Of a stretch of 64,000 nucleotides of DNA, positions 37,327-47,534 are shown piece after piece. Each line of letters opens with the position of its first letter. Position 1 is the stretch's first letter. Source of the stretch: Chitinophagaceae bacterium. Its GTDB lineage: Bacteria; Bacteroidota; Bacteroidia; Chitinophagales; Chitinophagaceae. The notes beneath the pieces are model-generated. The model was not told the DNA's origin. It made no database searches and was given only the letters and a program-made list of their open reading frames with translations. Both the position numbers and the translations under genes were made by a program. The stretch lies in assembly GCA_947447465.1 (NCBI GenBank), contig CANFKE010000001.1:148241-212240 (forward strand). Direction: 5' to 3'.

Positions 37327-38337
37327 ATGAAGAAGGCCCTGATAACAATATTAAAGTATGTCATTTTCCTGGGGCTGGGAATTTGGATCACCTACCATAT
37401 GCTGCATGAGCTGAGCGATCAGCAGCGGTCGGAGTTGGTGAATGCTATTGAGAGCATTGATCCGTGGTATCTGATCCCTATTTCTGTTGTTGGTTTTTTT
37501 TCGCACTATATAAGGGCGGTTCGCTGGAAGTACTTATTGGAGACCATAGATCTGCATCCTACCACTGCCAATACTTTTTTCGCGGTAATGATAGGCTATA
37601 TCACCAATCTTGCATTGCCAAGAGCTGGAGAGGTAGCCAAATGCACTGTTCTGGCCAAATATGAAGACATGCCTGCTCATAAAATGGTAGGCACCATTGT
37701 GGCCGAGCGTGCCTGGGATGTGCTGTGTTTGTTTCTGATAGCTATTGCTGCTTTTGTGATGCAAATGAGCGCTATCAATGCATATGTAGGCAGTAAAATG
37801 GCCATTGTGCATGAAAAGATAGAGGCGCACAAGACAGTTCTGGTCATATCCCTCATTGTATTTGCACTCATTATTTTGGTGCTCATTATCATATACAGGC
37901 GCAATAAAGAGTCTAAGGGTGGTATGTTGCTCAAAGAAATGACCCATGGTATACTGTCTATCATCCATATGAAGAAGAAATGGGAATTTCTTTTGCTATC
38001 TGTAGTCATGTGGATCATGTATCTGCTGCAGGTATATATCGGGTTGCGTAGTTTGCATGACACTCATGCCATGTCTATGATGGCAGCATTGGTCGTATTG
38101 GTGTATGGTAGTCTGGGTCTTATCATCACTCCGGGTGGCATAGGTGCATACCCTTATCTGGTAGCCCAGATATTGAGTGGCCCTTACAGTATTCCCGAAG
38201 TGCCGGCACAGGCGTTTGGCTGGATAGCCTGGGCACTGCAAACAGTATTGATCATCCTATTAGGCCTTCTGTCTCTTCTATTGATTCATTCCTACAACAA
38301 AAAGAGAAATGCAAAAGCTGCAGTGGATAACAAGTAA
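37327..38337 (+). CDS. Lysylphosphatidylglycerol synthase TM-like / flippase-like membrane protein
   Basis: 336 residues from ATG 37327 with about eight membrane helices. SHYIRAVRWKYLLETI and YITNLALPRAGEVAKCTVL, plus GSLGLIITPGGIGAYPYLVAQ, are typical of the UPF0104/LPG_synthase_TM family (AglD/MprF-like membrane domain without the catalytic domain). Proposed roles are lipid or lipid-linked sugar transport; none is proven here. It overlaps the next gene by 29 bp, suggesting translational coupling with heptose synthesis. Confidence 0.87.
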   Translation: MKKALITILKYVIFLGLGIWITYHMLHELSDQQRSELVNAIESIDPWYLIPISVVGFFSHYIRAVRWKYLLETIDLHPTTANTFFAVMIGYITNLALPRAGEVAKCTVLAKYEDMPAHKMVGTIVAERAWDVLCLFLIAIAAFVMQMSAINAYVGSKMAIVHEKIEAHKTVLVISLIVFALIILVLIIIYRRNKESKGGMLLKEMTHGILSIIHMKKKWEFLLLSVVMWIMYLLQVYIGLRSLHDTHAMSMMAALVVLVYGSLGLIITPGGIGAYPYLVAQILSGPYSIPEVPAQAFGWIAWALQTVLIILLGLLSLLLIHSYNKKRNAKAAVDNK

Positions 38338-38800
38338 GATACATACCCGAGAAGAAATGTTACGCCAGTGCAATGTATGGCGCGCCAAAGGGGAGAAGAT
38401 CGTTTTTACCAACGGGTGCTTTGATATTTTACACCACGGGCATTTAGACCTTTTGGCAAATGCCGCTGATAAGGGTAACAGACTGATACTTGCCTTGAAT
38501 ACGGATGCTTCAGTACAGCGACTGAAGGGGCCTGAAAGACCCGTTACACATGAGCAGGACAGAGCTTTTCAGGCGGCATCATTGTTATGTGTAGATGCTG
38601 TGTGTATGTTTGACGAGGATACCCCGGAAGAACTGATAAAGCTTTTGAGGCCCGACGTGTTGGTAAAAGGAGGCGATTATACACTAGATCAGATCGTTGG
38701 CTCATCTTTTGTATTGGGTAACGGAGGGGCAGTAGAGATCATTCCATTTGTTGCAGGATACTCGACCACATCTATTATCAGCAGGATTAAGAAATTGTAA
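38309..38800 (+). CDS. hldE: D-glycero-beta-D-manno-heptose 1-phosphate adenylyltransferase (standalone)
   Basis: 163 residues, matching only the C-terminal half of bifunctional HldE (also called RfaE2/HldC). The nucleotidyltransferase HIGH motif is in FTNGCFDILHHGHLDLL (H42-H45), with KGGDYTLDQIVG and the end motif GYSTTSIISRI. It makes ADP-heptose for the LPS core. The kinase half is not in this window. Confidence 0.9.
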   Translation: MQKLQWITSKIHTREEMLRQCNVWRAKGEKIVFTNGCFDILHHGHLDLLANAADKGNRLILALNTDASVQRLKGPERPVTHEQDRAFQAASLLCVDAVCMFDEDTPEELIKLLRPDVLVKGGDYTLDQIVGSSFVLGNGGAVEIIPFVAGYSTTSIISRIKKL

Positions 38801-38841
38801 AATTTAATATTGGGAGCCTACAATATTACCATGTAAGCGTT

Positions 38842-38849
38842 TACTTTTG
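38842..38849 (+). promoter_or_regulatory. Predicted -7 box of ppk1 (TACTTTTG)
   Basis: Perfect TAnnTTTG, 16 nt before the ppk1 ATG. Confidence 0.5.
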
Positions 38850-38865
38850 AAGCTTTCCGAATTAC

Positions 38866-40944
38866 ATGATCAATCATACTAAAAATACAATAGTCCGCGA
38901 CCTCAGTTGGCTGGCTTTCAATGCCAGAGTACTGCAAGAGGCCGGAGATACCGCCAATCATATTCACGACAGGTTGCGATTTTTGGGAATATTCTCTAAT
39001 AACCTCGATGAATTTTTCAGAGTAAGAGTGGCTGCGCTCAGCAGAATGGTATTGCTGGGCAAGGAAGCCAAGATGCATCTGGAGGCCAATCCCGATAAGA
39101 TCCTGAAAAAAATTCAGCAAACGGTCATCAGCCAGCAGGCAGAATTCGACCGTATATTTCAGGATATCATAAAAGAGCTTTCCAGAAAAGGTGTTGAGAT
39201 CAAGAACGAGAAACAACTTTCCCGGAAGCAAAAGGACTTTGTCAAAAATTATTTCGAGCAAAAGGTACGCACACAGGTCATTCCGTTGATGATCGAAACC
39301 ATTCCTCAGACACCCTTCCTCAGAGATAAGTCTATATACCTTGCCTGTGTATTGGGAAATACCAAGTCGTCTATGCAGCAGCGTTATGCGCTTATAGAGA
39401 TACCCACCAAGGTGTTGCCGCGGTTTGTGACCATGCCTACTGACGACGGATCTACAGATATTATCCTATTGGAAGATATCATCAGGTATAATCTGCCGGC
39501 ATTGTTCGCCCCATTCGGGTTCGACCGTTTTATGGGGTACATCATCAAAGTAACCCGCGATGCGGAGTTGGATATAGATAATGATGTCAATACCAATCTT
39601 ATAAGTGAGCTGGAAAAAGGACTGAAGAACAGAAAGAAAGGCCGCGCCACTCGTTTTGTCTATGACAGAATGATCGATACTACCTTGCTGAATTATCTTA
39701 CCCGCAGGCTTGGGCTTCAGAAGAAAGACAACATGATACCCGGGGGGAGGATCCACAACTTTAAAGATTTCATAGACTTTCCATCTGCCATATTTGATGA
39801 TATAGCACCACGTCAACAACCATTCGTTCATCCATTGCTGCGCCAGCCTAAGCGAATACTTGAAGTGCTGGAAAAAACGGATGTGATGTTACATTTTCCC
39901 TATCATTCTTTCGACTCTATCATAGACCTGATACGTGAAGCGGCTATTGATCCTAATGTGCAAACAATAAGGATCACCTGCTACCGGTTGGCAAAGAATT
40001 CTAAGATCATCAATGCGCTGATCAATGCGGTACGTAATGGTAAAGACGTAACGGTGGTACTGGAACTGAGGGCCAGATTCGATGAGGAGGCTAATATCAG
40101 GTGGAAAGCGCAGTTGGAAGAAGAGGGTGTGAAAGTGGTGCTGGGAGTGCACGATATGAAGGTGCATGCCAAGATATGTGTGATCAAGAAAAAGGAATTT
40201 AATAAAATAAAGCAGTATGCCTTTGTTTCTACAGGTAACCTGAACGAGAATACTGCAGCTTATTATGGCGATCATTGCCTGTTAACGACCAACAAAAATA
40301 TCATTGCTGATATCAATAGGGTTTTTGATCATCTGGAAGGATTGGTAAAAAGAGGCAATGCATTAAGTCTTTGTAAAACACTGCCGGTATCTCCTTTAAC
40401 CATGCGCAGTGCATTTATGGCATTGGTCGATAATGAGATAAAGCAGAATAAAAAAACAAAGAAAGGTAAGATCATTATCAAACTCAACAGCCTTGTAGAT
40501 AAGGTGATGATCGAAAAGCTCTATAGTGCCGCCAAAGCAGGGGTCGATATCAATCTGGTCATTCGCGGTATCTGCTGTGCATATCCCGAGCAGAAGATAT
40601 TCAAAAACCACATGAAGGGTATCAGCATCATTGACGACTATCTGGAACATGCCCGTGTGTTCATCTTTGATAATGGTGGTAAACCATTGGTTTTCATTTC
40701 TTCAGCCGACTGGATGGTACGTAACCTTGATCATCGCATAGAAGTAGCCTGCCCTATATTTAATGCGGATATTCAGCAGGAATTGATCGACATTATGAAT
40801 ATACAGCTTGCTGAAAACGTAAAAGGTCGTAAATTAGACAACGAGCAGAGTAATGAGTATGTGGAAAGAGGAGCAAAAGATCCGGTTGTCAGGTCGCAGG
40901 TGGCTATTTATAAGTACCTGCGCAATAAAAAATATATAGATTGA
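38866..40944 (+). CDS. ppk1: Polyphosphate kinase 1
   Basis: 692 residues, standard length. The N-terminal domain begins with RDLSWLAFNARVLQEA and FSNNLDEFFRVRVA. The catalytic phospholipase-D-like folds carry the phosphorylated His in MKVHAKICVI and the second His in LDHRIEVACP. It makes long polyphosphate from ATP. Its stop overlaps the ppx start by 4 bp. Confidence 0.97.
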   Translation: MINHTKNTIVRDLSWLAFNARVLQEAGDTANHIHDRLRFLGIFSNNLDEFFRVRVAALSRMVLLGKEAKMHLEANPDKILKKIQQTVISQQAEFDRIFQDIIKELSRKGVEIKNEKQLSRKQKDFVKNYFEQKVRTQVIPLMIETIPQTPFLRDKSIYLACVLGNTKSSMQQRYALIEIPTKVLPRFVTMPTDDGSTDIILLEDIIRYNLPALFAPFGFDRFMGYIIKVTRDAELDIDNDVNTNLISELEKGLKNRKKGRATRFVYDRMIDTTLLNYLTRRLGLQKKDNMIPGGRIHNFKDFIDFPSAIFDDIAPRQQPFVHPLLRQPKRILEVLEKTDVMLHFPYHSFDSIIDLIREAAIDPNVQTIRITCYRLAKNSKIINALINAVRNGKDVTVVLELRARFDEEANIRWKAQLEEEGVKVVLGVHDMKVHAKICVIKKKEFNKIKQYAFVSTGNLNENTAAYYGDHCLLTTNKNIIADINRVFDHLEGLVKRGNALSLCKTLPVSPLTMRSAFMALVDNEIKQNKKTKKGKIIIKLNSLVDKVMIEKLYSAAKAGVDINLVIRGICCAYPEQKIFKNHMKGISIIDDYLEHARVFIFDNGGKPLVFISSADWMVRNLDHRIEVACPIFNADIQQELIDIMNIQLAENVKGRKLDNEQSNEYVERGAKDPVVRSQVAIYKYLRNKKYID

Positions 40945-41828
40945 TATTAGCCGCTATAGATATAGGCTCTAATGCAGCCAGGTTACTGATCTCCGAAACA
41001 TCTATTTATAAAGATGGTACGGTTGATTTTACTAAGCTTACCCTTCTGCGTATTCCGTTGCGTTTGGGTTTCGATGTATTCAATACAGGGTTTGTTTCTG
41101 AGGAGAAAAAACAAAAACTCATTGAAACGCTCAAGGCCTATAAGCTGCTGATGAGTATCTATAATGTAGAAGCCTATAAAGCATGTGCCACTTCGGCCAT
41201 GCGCGATGCCATTAATGGCCCGCAAATAAGGAAAGAGATATTTGAAGAGACCGGATTTGAGATCAAGATCATATCCGGCCTTGAAGAGGCAAATATCCTT
41301 TATGAGACCCACATTGCTGAAGGTCTTGCCGATAATAAATCATATATATACATAGATGTGGGCGGTGGTAGTACAGAGGTCACTTTGTTTACCGAAGGGC
41401 ATACTATTTTCAAAGAGTCATTCAATATTGGCACCATAAGACTGTTACAGAATAAGGTGACCGATGAGCAATGGGACCATGTAAAGTGGTTCATAAAGAC
41501 CCACACCAAAGATCATCAACCGCTCGAGGCCATTGGTACAGGTGGTAATATCAATAAGATATTCTCCATCTCCAAGCGCAAAGAAGGCAAGTCGTTGCCG
41601 CTTGACCTGCTGAAGGACTATTACAAAGAACTGAGTTACTCAACTATAGAGGAGCGCAAGCACTTATATCATCTGCGCGATGACCGTGCCGATGTAATAG
41701 TGCCGGCGTTGCAGGTATATGTATCCATTATGCGATGGGCAGGCGCCAGCGAGATATATGTGCCTAAAATAGGCCTTGCGGATGGATTGATCAAGATGTT
41801 ATATAATGAGCGCGCAGGGAAATTATAA
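40941..41828 (+). CDS. ppx: Ppx/GppA-type phosphatase (exopolyphosphatase)
   Basis: 295 residues from a TTG start that overlaps the ppk1 stop (TTGA). The ASKHA phosphate-binding motifs are DIGSNAARLLI, then YIDVGGGSTEVTLF and AIGTGGNINKIF. It hydrolyses polyphosphate ends or pppGpp. It is shorter than E. coli Ppx (513) and lacks the C-terminal domains, which is usual in this phylum. Co-translation with ppk1 places synthesis and breakdown under the same control. Confidence 0.92.
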   Translation: MILAAIDIGSNAARLLISETSIYKDGTVDFTKLTLLRIPLRLGFDVFNTGFVSEEKKQKLIETLKAYKLLMSIYNVEAYKACATSAMRDAINGPQIRKEIFEETGFEIKIISGLEEANILYETHIAEGLADNKSYIYIDVGGGSTEVTLFTEGHTIFKESFNIGTIRLLQNKVTDEQWDHVKWFIKTHTKDHQPLEAIGTGGNINKIFSISKRKEGKSLPLDLLKDYYKELSYSTIEERKHLYHLRDDRADVIVPALQVYVSIMRWAGASEIYVPKIGLADGLIKMLYNERAGKL

Positions 41829-41863
41829 TAGTTTCTTGCTAACTTTATTTTACAAATCTTTCT

Positions 41864-42061
41864 ATGAAAAAGGTTGCCAGAATAATAATTATCAGCGTCA
41901 TCATTATGCTTCCTATTCTGTTGCTGTCGAAGCTGGCATTCAATGAAGGGCATATTACATACAAAGATGTAGCCATTACCCTTGCAGAGGCATTGCTGGA
42001 CGCGATAGTGATAACGGCAGTGATCAACTGGATAGGGAAGCAGCAACCTAAAAAGGCGTGA
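41864..42061 (+). CDS. Small membrane protein, unknown function
   Basis: 65 residues. One strong membrane helix (about 6-25, IIIISVIIMLPILLLSKL) and a second moderately hydrophobic segment (about 42-58, LLDAIVITAVINWIG), with a basic C-terminus. It lies 35 nt after ppx in the same direction and 66 nt before ruvB. Small, no known motif, but a good start and clean codon use make it likely real. Confidence 0.62.
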   Translation: MKKVARIIIISVIIMLPILLLSKLAFNEGHITYKDVAITLAEALLDAIVITAVINWIGKQQPKKA

Positions 42062-42127
42062 GCTAATACCACATTTACATACTTTGTAAATTATTCAACG
42101 AGCCATTTATTTGCGTAATTTTATGCC

Positions 42128-43150
42128 ATGTCCAATTCTAATGTGCGCCCTACAGATAATTTGTCGAGCCAGGAACGTGAGTTTGAAAATACGATCCGGC
42201 CACAGAGTATCGAAGATTTCTCCGGTCAGCCCAAGCTGGTAGAGAATCTGCGTATATTCATCAAAGCGGCCAACCTTAGGGGAGAAGCATTAGACCATGT
42301 ACTGTTTCACGGCCCTCCGGGCTTGGGTAAGACCACGCTATCGCGTATTGTTGCCAATGAGCTGGGTGTAAGTATCAAAGAGACCAGCGGACCTGTCATA
42401 GAGAAGCCGGCAGATCTTGCGGGATTGCTTACCAGCCTTGAGCCCAGAGATGTGTTGTTCATAGATGAGATACACCGCCTGAGCACGGTAGTGGAAGAAT
42501 ATCTGTATGCGGCAATGGAAGATTTTAAGATCGACATCATGATCGACTCAGGTCCTTCCGCCCGATCCATTCAATTATCAATAGCGCCTTTCACATTGGT
42601 GGGTGCTACCACACGTAGCGGTTTGCTGACGGCACCATTATTGTCTCGTTTTGGTATCAAGTCCAGACTGGAATATTATACCGCCGATATACTGCAGATG
42701 ATCATCATTCGCGCTGCAGGTGTACTCAATGTGCGCATCACTTCAGATGCCGCTATGGAAGTAGCTCGTCGCAGTCGTGGTACTCCGCGTATTGCCAACG
42801 GGCTGCTGCGCCGCATGCGCGATTTTGCTCAGGTGCTGGGCAATGGTGTGATAGAGCGTGACATTGTAGAGCATGGTCTCAGAGCGCTGAATGTGGATGA
42901 GAGCGGACTAGATGATATGGACAACAAGATATTGACCACTTTGATCGACAAGTTCAAAGGAGGGCCTGCCGGTATCAACAATATTGCTACCGCAGTAAGT
43001 GAGGAGGCCGGAACAATAGAAGAAGTTTACGAACCATTCCTTATTCAGGAAGGGTATATCATGCGCACGCCAAGAGGGCGCGAGGCAACGGAAAAAGCAT
43101 ATAAACACTTAGGAAGGAAAAAAGACCCCACTAATTCAACATTGTTTTAA
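42128..43150 (+). CDS. ruvB: Holliday junction branch migration ATPase RuvB
   Basis: 340 residues. Walker A is [11 protein letters not shown], Walker B FIDEIHRL, sensor 1 [12 protein letters not shown]; the C-terminal winged helix ends with [13 protein letters not shown]. With RuvA it drives branch migration of Holliday junctions. The DUF6265 gene begins at the very next base after its stop. Confidence 0.97.
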   Translation: MSNSNVRPTDNLSSQEREFENTIRPQSIEDFSGQPKLVENLRIFIKAANLRGEALDHVLFHGPPGLGKTTLSRIVANELGVSIKETSGPVIEKPADLAGLLTSLEPRDVLFIDEIHRLSTVVEEYLYAAMEDFKIDIMIDSGPSARSIQLSIAPFTLVGATTRSGLLTAPLLSRFGIKSRLEYYTADILQMIIIRAAGVLNVRITSDAAMEVARRSRGTPRIANGLLRRMRDFAQVLGNGVIERDIVEHGLRALNVDESGLDDMDNKILTTLIDKFKGGPAGINNIATAVSEEAGTIEEVYEPFLIQEGYIMRTPRGREATEKAYKHLGRKKDPTNSTLF

Positions 43151-43696
43151 ATGAGCGCAAGTAAAGTGAAGACCGGAATAGGTTTATTATTATCAGTTTT
43201 GACAGGTATCATTACTTCATGTAAAAATCATGAGCCGAAAAAAGTGGTCGATGCCGTACAGGTACATATGACCAATACGGTTGGTAAATTCGAACAGTTG
43301 GATAAAGCCAAATGGTTAATAGGCTCATGGAGAGGCGTAATAGGTGAGGGAGTGAGCGTAGAAAGCTGGTATAAGCAGAACGATTCTACCTACATGGGTG
43401 CAGGATTGTTCATAAAAGGCCATGTTAATCTGTCAGACGAGTCGATAAAGCTGTATCAGATAGGTGACGACCTGTATTATGAGCCTACTGTAAAAGGCCA
43501 GAATGGCGGCAAGCCGGTCACTTTCAAAATGGCATTGATCACACCTACTAAGATGGTGTTTGAAAACATGCAGCACGACTTTCCTCAAAGGATCACTTAT
43601 ACGCAATATACTGACGATTCTATGGTAGCATCTATTTCAGGTACCGATAAAGGTATGGTACGCTCAGAGAGCTTCCCTATGACCAGAAAAAAATAG
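43151..43696 (+). CDS. DUF6265 lipoprotein
   Basis: 181 residues. A lipobox is visible in LTGIITSC (Cys24). The domain after residue 50 begins with AKWLIGSWRGVIGEGVSVESWYKQND and ends FPQRITYTQY..SISGTDKG, matching the DUF6265 lipocalin-like beta-barrel. The function is unknown. It starts directly after the ruvB stop with no gap and is therefore probably co-transcribed, though no functional link is known. Confidence 0.85.
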   Translation: MSASKVKTGIGLLLSVLTGIITSCKNHEPKKVVDAVQVHMTNTVGKFEQLDKAKWLIGSWRGVIGEGVSVESWYKQNDSTYMGAGLFIKGHVNLSDESIKLYQIGDDLYYEPTVKGQNGGKPVTFKMALITPTKMVFENMQHDFPQRITYTQYTDDSMVASISGTDKGMVRSESFPMTRKK

Positions 43697-43853
43697 TTTA
43701 CCTGATGTCTGTTGATCTGTGTCGATGAGTATCGTACAATTGTCATATTCTATAAAGCGAAGTTAAAATATGAGCATCCCCTCATTGGGGGTACGTATTT
43801 GCACTTTTCTTTACGTTTCTTCACATTCTCTTTTTACACACACTTCTATATAT

Positions 43854-46652
43854 ATGAATAGGTTCATAGCCATCATGCTCATACTGCTTTGCTCAGCAGG
43901 GTCCATTAACGCACAGTATTTAGTAAAAGGCAACGTTACAGATACGCTCAATAATCTGCCGTTGTATATGTCATCGGTAGTGCTCATAAGGGCTGCAGAC
44001 TCTGTAATAGAAAGCCATGGCAGGGCAGGCACCGATGGTCGTGTGCAGCTCAGTGCCACCAAGCCGGGTAAATACATCATTAAAGCTATGTATCATGGGT
44101 TTGCCGATTATGTTGATGCCATTAGCATCTCAAAGCCTGTAACAGATCTTGGAATCATACCAATGGTGTCTAAAGAGAAGCTACTCAAAGAGTTTGTCCT
44201 TACCCGACAGATAGCGGCAATTAAAATAAAGGGCGATACTACAGAGTATATAGCAGATAGCTTTAAGACAAAAGAGAATGCAACTGTTGAAGATCTCTTG
44301 AAAAAGTTGCCGGGTATTCAGGTCGATAAGAATGGACAAATAGTGGCTCAGGGAGAAACGGTAGCCAAGATATTGGTGGATGGCGAAGAGTTCTTTTCAG
44401 ATGATCCCAAAGTGGTTACTAAAGGCCTGCAGGCAAAGGCAGTAGATAAGGTGCAGGTGTTTGACAAGAAAAGCGATCAGGCTGAATTTACAGGTATAGA
44501 TGATGGACAGAAAACAAAGACCATCAACCTGGAACTAAAAGAGGAGTATAAAAAAGGATATTTCGGTAAAGTGGATGCCGGTGGTGGAACAGATGGCTAT
44601 TTCCAGGATCAGGCTATGATCAATGCATTTAAAAGTAAAAGGCAGGTATCTGCATTTGCTATTGCCTCTAATACCGACAAGGTAGGTCTCGGATGGAGAG
44701 ATAATGAAAAGTTCAGCAGCGGTAATGGAAGCACTGAGATAACTGAGGATGGAGGGATCATGACTACCTATAGTAGCGGCGATGATGATTTTGCCGGTTG
44801 GGATGGCAGTTATAGTGGGGAAGGATTACCTAAGACATGGACAGGTGGCCTGCACTATGCCGACAAATGGAATGAAGGCAAAGAACATATTTCTGCCAAC
44901 TATCGTTATGCTATGCAGAATGTAGAGATCAATGGTGTTGCCATAACAGAGAATCCCTATTCATTACAACATTCAGATAAAACACAATTCAGCAAAGGCG
45001 ATCGACATGGTGTTGATGGTATGTTCGAATGGAAGCTGGATACGAGCACTACTATAAAACTGAATGTAACAGGCGGGCTGAAATCTATGCAGACAAAGTC
45101 TGATTATGTGGCAGACGGTTTTAATACCAACCTGAATACCGGTTCCAGCAACATACGTCATATTACCAGTAATTCTGACGGCCAGTTCTTCAATGCCGAC
45201 CTGTTACTCCGTAAAAAGTTTGCGAAGAAGGGTAGGACCTTGTCTGTGGATGTAAAGGAAAACCAGAAACGCAATTCCAGCAATGGTAACCTTACTTCTT
45301 ATATCAGCGGATATACCCGGGATACTGCAGGTAACATTGTTTATAGTCCGGTAGATACTACAAACCAGAAAAAGGAGAATGCCAGCAATATTCTTGCCTT
45401 CTCAGCAAAAGCCACTTATACCGAACCGCTGTCAAAAAAAGTTTTTCTAGAGATCAACTACTCTACAACAGTAGATAACAGCACATCAAAGATCCTCTCT
45501 ACAGATAACGGAGAGGTACAGATCAATTCATTGTATAGCAGTAACTATAAGTTCAACATTCTTACCAACAGAGGTGGTCTTAACCTGAAGTACAACATCA
45601 AGAAAATAAACATTGCCGCAGGTTGTGATGTAGCTAATACTGATTATAATCAGGAAGACATTTTATTGGGTATCAACGGAAGGCGTAGAAATTTCAATAA
45701 CTTCTTCCCGTCAGCGTCATTTACCTATAAGCTGGGCCGACAGACCAGCCTCAATATCTACTATCATGGTAGTACCACACAGCCTACTATCAACCAGATA
45801 CAACCATTGACACAGAATACCGACCCGTATAACATTACTATTGGTAATACAGCTTTGAAACAGGAGTTCAATAACAACATCAATCTCCGTTTCAATGACT
45901 ATAAAGTGTTGACAGGGCGCTATACCTATGGCGGTCTTACGTTCTCTTCAACATCCGATGCGATAAGCACCGCGCAGAGTATTAACAGCAATGGTGTCAA
46001 TACTACACAGTATGTCAATGTGAATGGCAATTATACCGGATATGGCTATATAGGTGGAGGCATCAAGATACCTAAGACCATTGCCTATATTGGCGGTAAC
46101 TTTAACCCGAGCATCAGCCGCATTTATAACTTTATCAATAATCAGGCTAACGTGAGTGATAACAGATCATTCAACTTCGGATTGGACTTCAACGCGGATA
46201 AAGAAGGAAAGTATGAGATAAGGCTCAATCCATCTATCGCTTACAATGAGAATAAAGCATCTGTTGGTAATTATAATGTGCATTATACCACTTTCTCTAC
46301 TTCGTTCTCCGGCTCTTATCAGTTGCCTAAGAAGTTTGAGATAGGCAGCAGTGTAGATCTTACAATTCGAGAGAAGACAAAAGTGTTCACTACCAATAAC
46401 AACGTGGTGATATGGAATGCTTATGTAGGTAAGAAATTCCTGAAGAATGGCCAGTTGGAAGCCCGCATCAATGCACTTGATATACTCAATCAGAACATCG
46501 GTTTTGCAAGAAGCATAGATGGTGCTACCACCAACCAGAATAGCTATAATACCATACGTCGTTATGGTATGCTCAATCTTATATGGAACTTTACCCATAC
46601 GCCTACAGGCGCACAGCCTGCAACTCCCGGCGCTATCATCATCAAGAAGTAA
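43854..46652 (+). CDS. Outer-membrane beta-barrel protein (TonB-receptor-like, CarboxypepD_reg N-domain)
   Basis: About 932 residues from ATG 43854 (MNRFIAIMLILLC); signal peptide cut after SINAQ. A carboxypeptidase-regulatory-like Ig domain (about 20-110) is followed by a plug-like region (VEDLLKKLPGIQVDKNGQI, then VDGEEFFSDDPK) and a large beta-barrel ending RYGMLNLIWNF. This is the outer membrane beta-barrel family protein of Bacteroidota, related to TonB-dependent receptors but lacking a clear TonB box. The following GLPGLI gene is a frequent partner. Confidence 0.9.
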   Translation: MNRFIAIMLILLCSAGSINAQYLVKGNVTDTLNNLPLYMSSVVLIRAADSVIESHGRAGTDGRVQLSATKPGKYIIKAMYHGFADYVDAISISKPVTDLGIIPMVSKEKLLKEFVLTRQIAAIKIKGDTTEYIADSFKTKENATVEDLLKKLPGIQVDKNGQIVAQGETVAKILVDGEEFFSDDPKVVTKGLQAKAVDKVQVFDKKSDQAEFTGIDDGQKTKTINLELKEEYKKGYFGKVDAGGGTDGYFQDQAMINAFKSKRQVSAFAIASNTDKVGLGWRDNEKFSSGNGSTEITEDGGIMTTYSSGDDDFAGWDGSYSGEGLPKTWTGGLHYADKWNEGKEHISANYRYAMQNVEINGVAITENPYSLQHSDKTQFSKGDRHGVDGMFEWKLDTSTTIKLNVTGGLKSMQTKSDYVADGFNTNLNTGSSNIRHITSNSDGQFFNADLLLRKKFAKKGRTLSVDVKENQKRNSSNGNLTSYISGYTRDTAGNIVYSPVDTTNQKKENASNILAFSAKATYTEPLSKKVFLEINYSTTVDNSTSKILSTDNGEVQINSLYSSNYKFNILTNRGGLNLKYNIKKINIAAGCDVANTDYNQEDILLGINGRRRNFNNFFPSASFTYKLGRQTSLNIYYHGSTTQPTINQIQPLTQNTDPYNITIGNTALKQEFNNNINLRFNDYKVLTGRYTYGGLTFSSTSDAISTAQSINSNGVNTTQYVNVNGNYTGYGYIGGGIKIPKTIAYIGGNFNPSISRIYNFINNQANVSDNRSFNFGLDFNADKEGKYEIRLNPSIAYNENKASVGNYNVHYTTFSTSFSGSYQLPKKFEIGSSVDLTIREKTKVFTTNNNVVIWNAYVGKKFLKNGQLEARINALDILNQNIGFARSIDGATTNQNSYNTIRRYGMLNLIWNFTHTPTGAQPATPGAIIIKK

Positions 46653-46694
46653 TAACTGTATCAACGATCAGTGAAACACATAAATACAGCTACA

Positions 46695-47432
46695 ATGAGA
46701 AAGTCAACAATATTGCTCTATATAGTTCTTCTTTGTGCTATCAGTGCAAAGGCCCAGTTCATAACGTCAGGTAAGATCGAATATGAGCGCAAGATCAATA
46801 TCCATGCACAGATGGAGGAAATGGAGGATAATGAATGGATACAAAAGATCAAATCACAGATACCTAAGTTTACAACTGCCTATTTCGATATGGTATTCGA
46901 TACAGGCCGTATCAGCTATAAGCCGGGTAAAGAAACCGAAAACCCGATAAAAATGTTCGGTAATGGGCCGGCAACGGAGAACATTGTTTATACCGACCTC
47001 AACAGCAAGCATGTAAAGTCTTTAAAGACGGTTTATGAGCAGAAATTTCTGGTGCAGGATACCCTGCGCACCTTGCAGTGGAAGGAAAAAGATGAGATCA
47101 GAATGATAGCCGGGTATAAATGTCATAAGGCAGTCTCTATTATTTGCGATAGTGTATATGTAGTTGCTTTTTATGCCGAAGATCTTCCCGTATCCGGTGG
47201 GCCGGAAATGTTTCGCGGATTACCGGGTATGATCCTTGAGTTGGCAGTGCCACGATTGCACACTACTTGGGTGGCTACAAAAATAGAGGCTAAGGCTCTT
47301 GCGGATATAGATTTTGTGATACCCGACAAGGGTAAAAAAGTTACTCAGGATGCTATGCAAGCCACCATCAAAGAGAGCTTTAAAGACTGGGGCAAATCTG
47401 CCACACGCAATATGTGGTGGACAGTGCTCTGA
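46695..47432 (+). CDS. GLPGLI family protein
   Basis: 245 residues from ATG 46695. Signal peptide cut after SAKAQ; the family motif FRGLPGMILELAVP is present (GLPGMI here), followed by TTWVATKIEAK. The family is periplasmic or outer-membrane associated, of unknown function, and often adjacent to the preceding barrel type. A GTG at 46671 would add eight residues and is less likely. Confidence 0.9.
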   Translation: MRKSTILLYIVLLCAISAKAQFITSGKIEYERKINIHAQMEEMEDNEWIQKIKSQIPKFTTAYFDMVFDTGRISYKPGKETENPIKMFGNGPATENIVYTDLNSKHVKSLKTVYEQKFLVQDTLRTLQWKEKDEIRMIAGYKCHKAVSIICDSVYVVAFYAEDLPVSGGPEMFRGLPGMILELAVPRLHTTWVATKIEAKALADIDFVIPDKGKKVTQDAMQATIKESFKDWGKSATRNMWWTVL

Positions 47433-47460
47433 TACGAACGCATGTACCCCATCAGATAAA

Positions 47461-47500
47461 AAGCAAGATCCCCGTTCTGAATGAACGGGGATCTTGCTTT
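47461..47500. terminator. Bidirectional terminator
   Basis: A perfect 17-bp stem AAGCAAGATCCCCGTTC with loop TGAAT lies between the convergent GLPGLI and gltX genes. Confidence 0.88.
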
Positions 47501-47534
47501 ATGCTTTAATAGAAGTTCTTAAGCAATCGACTGC

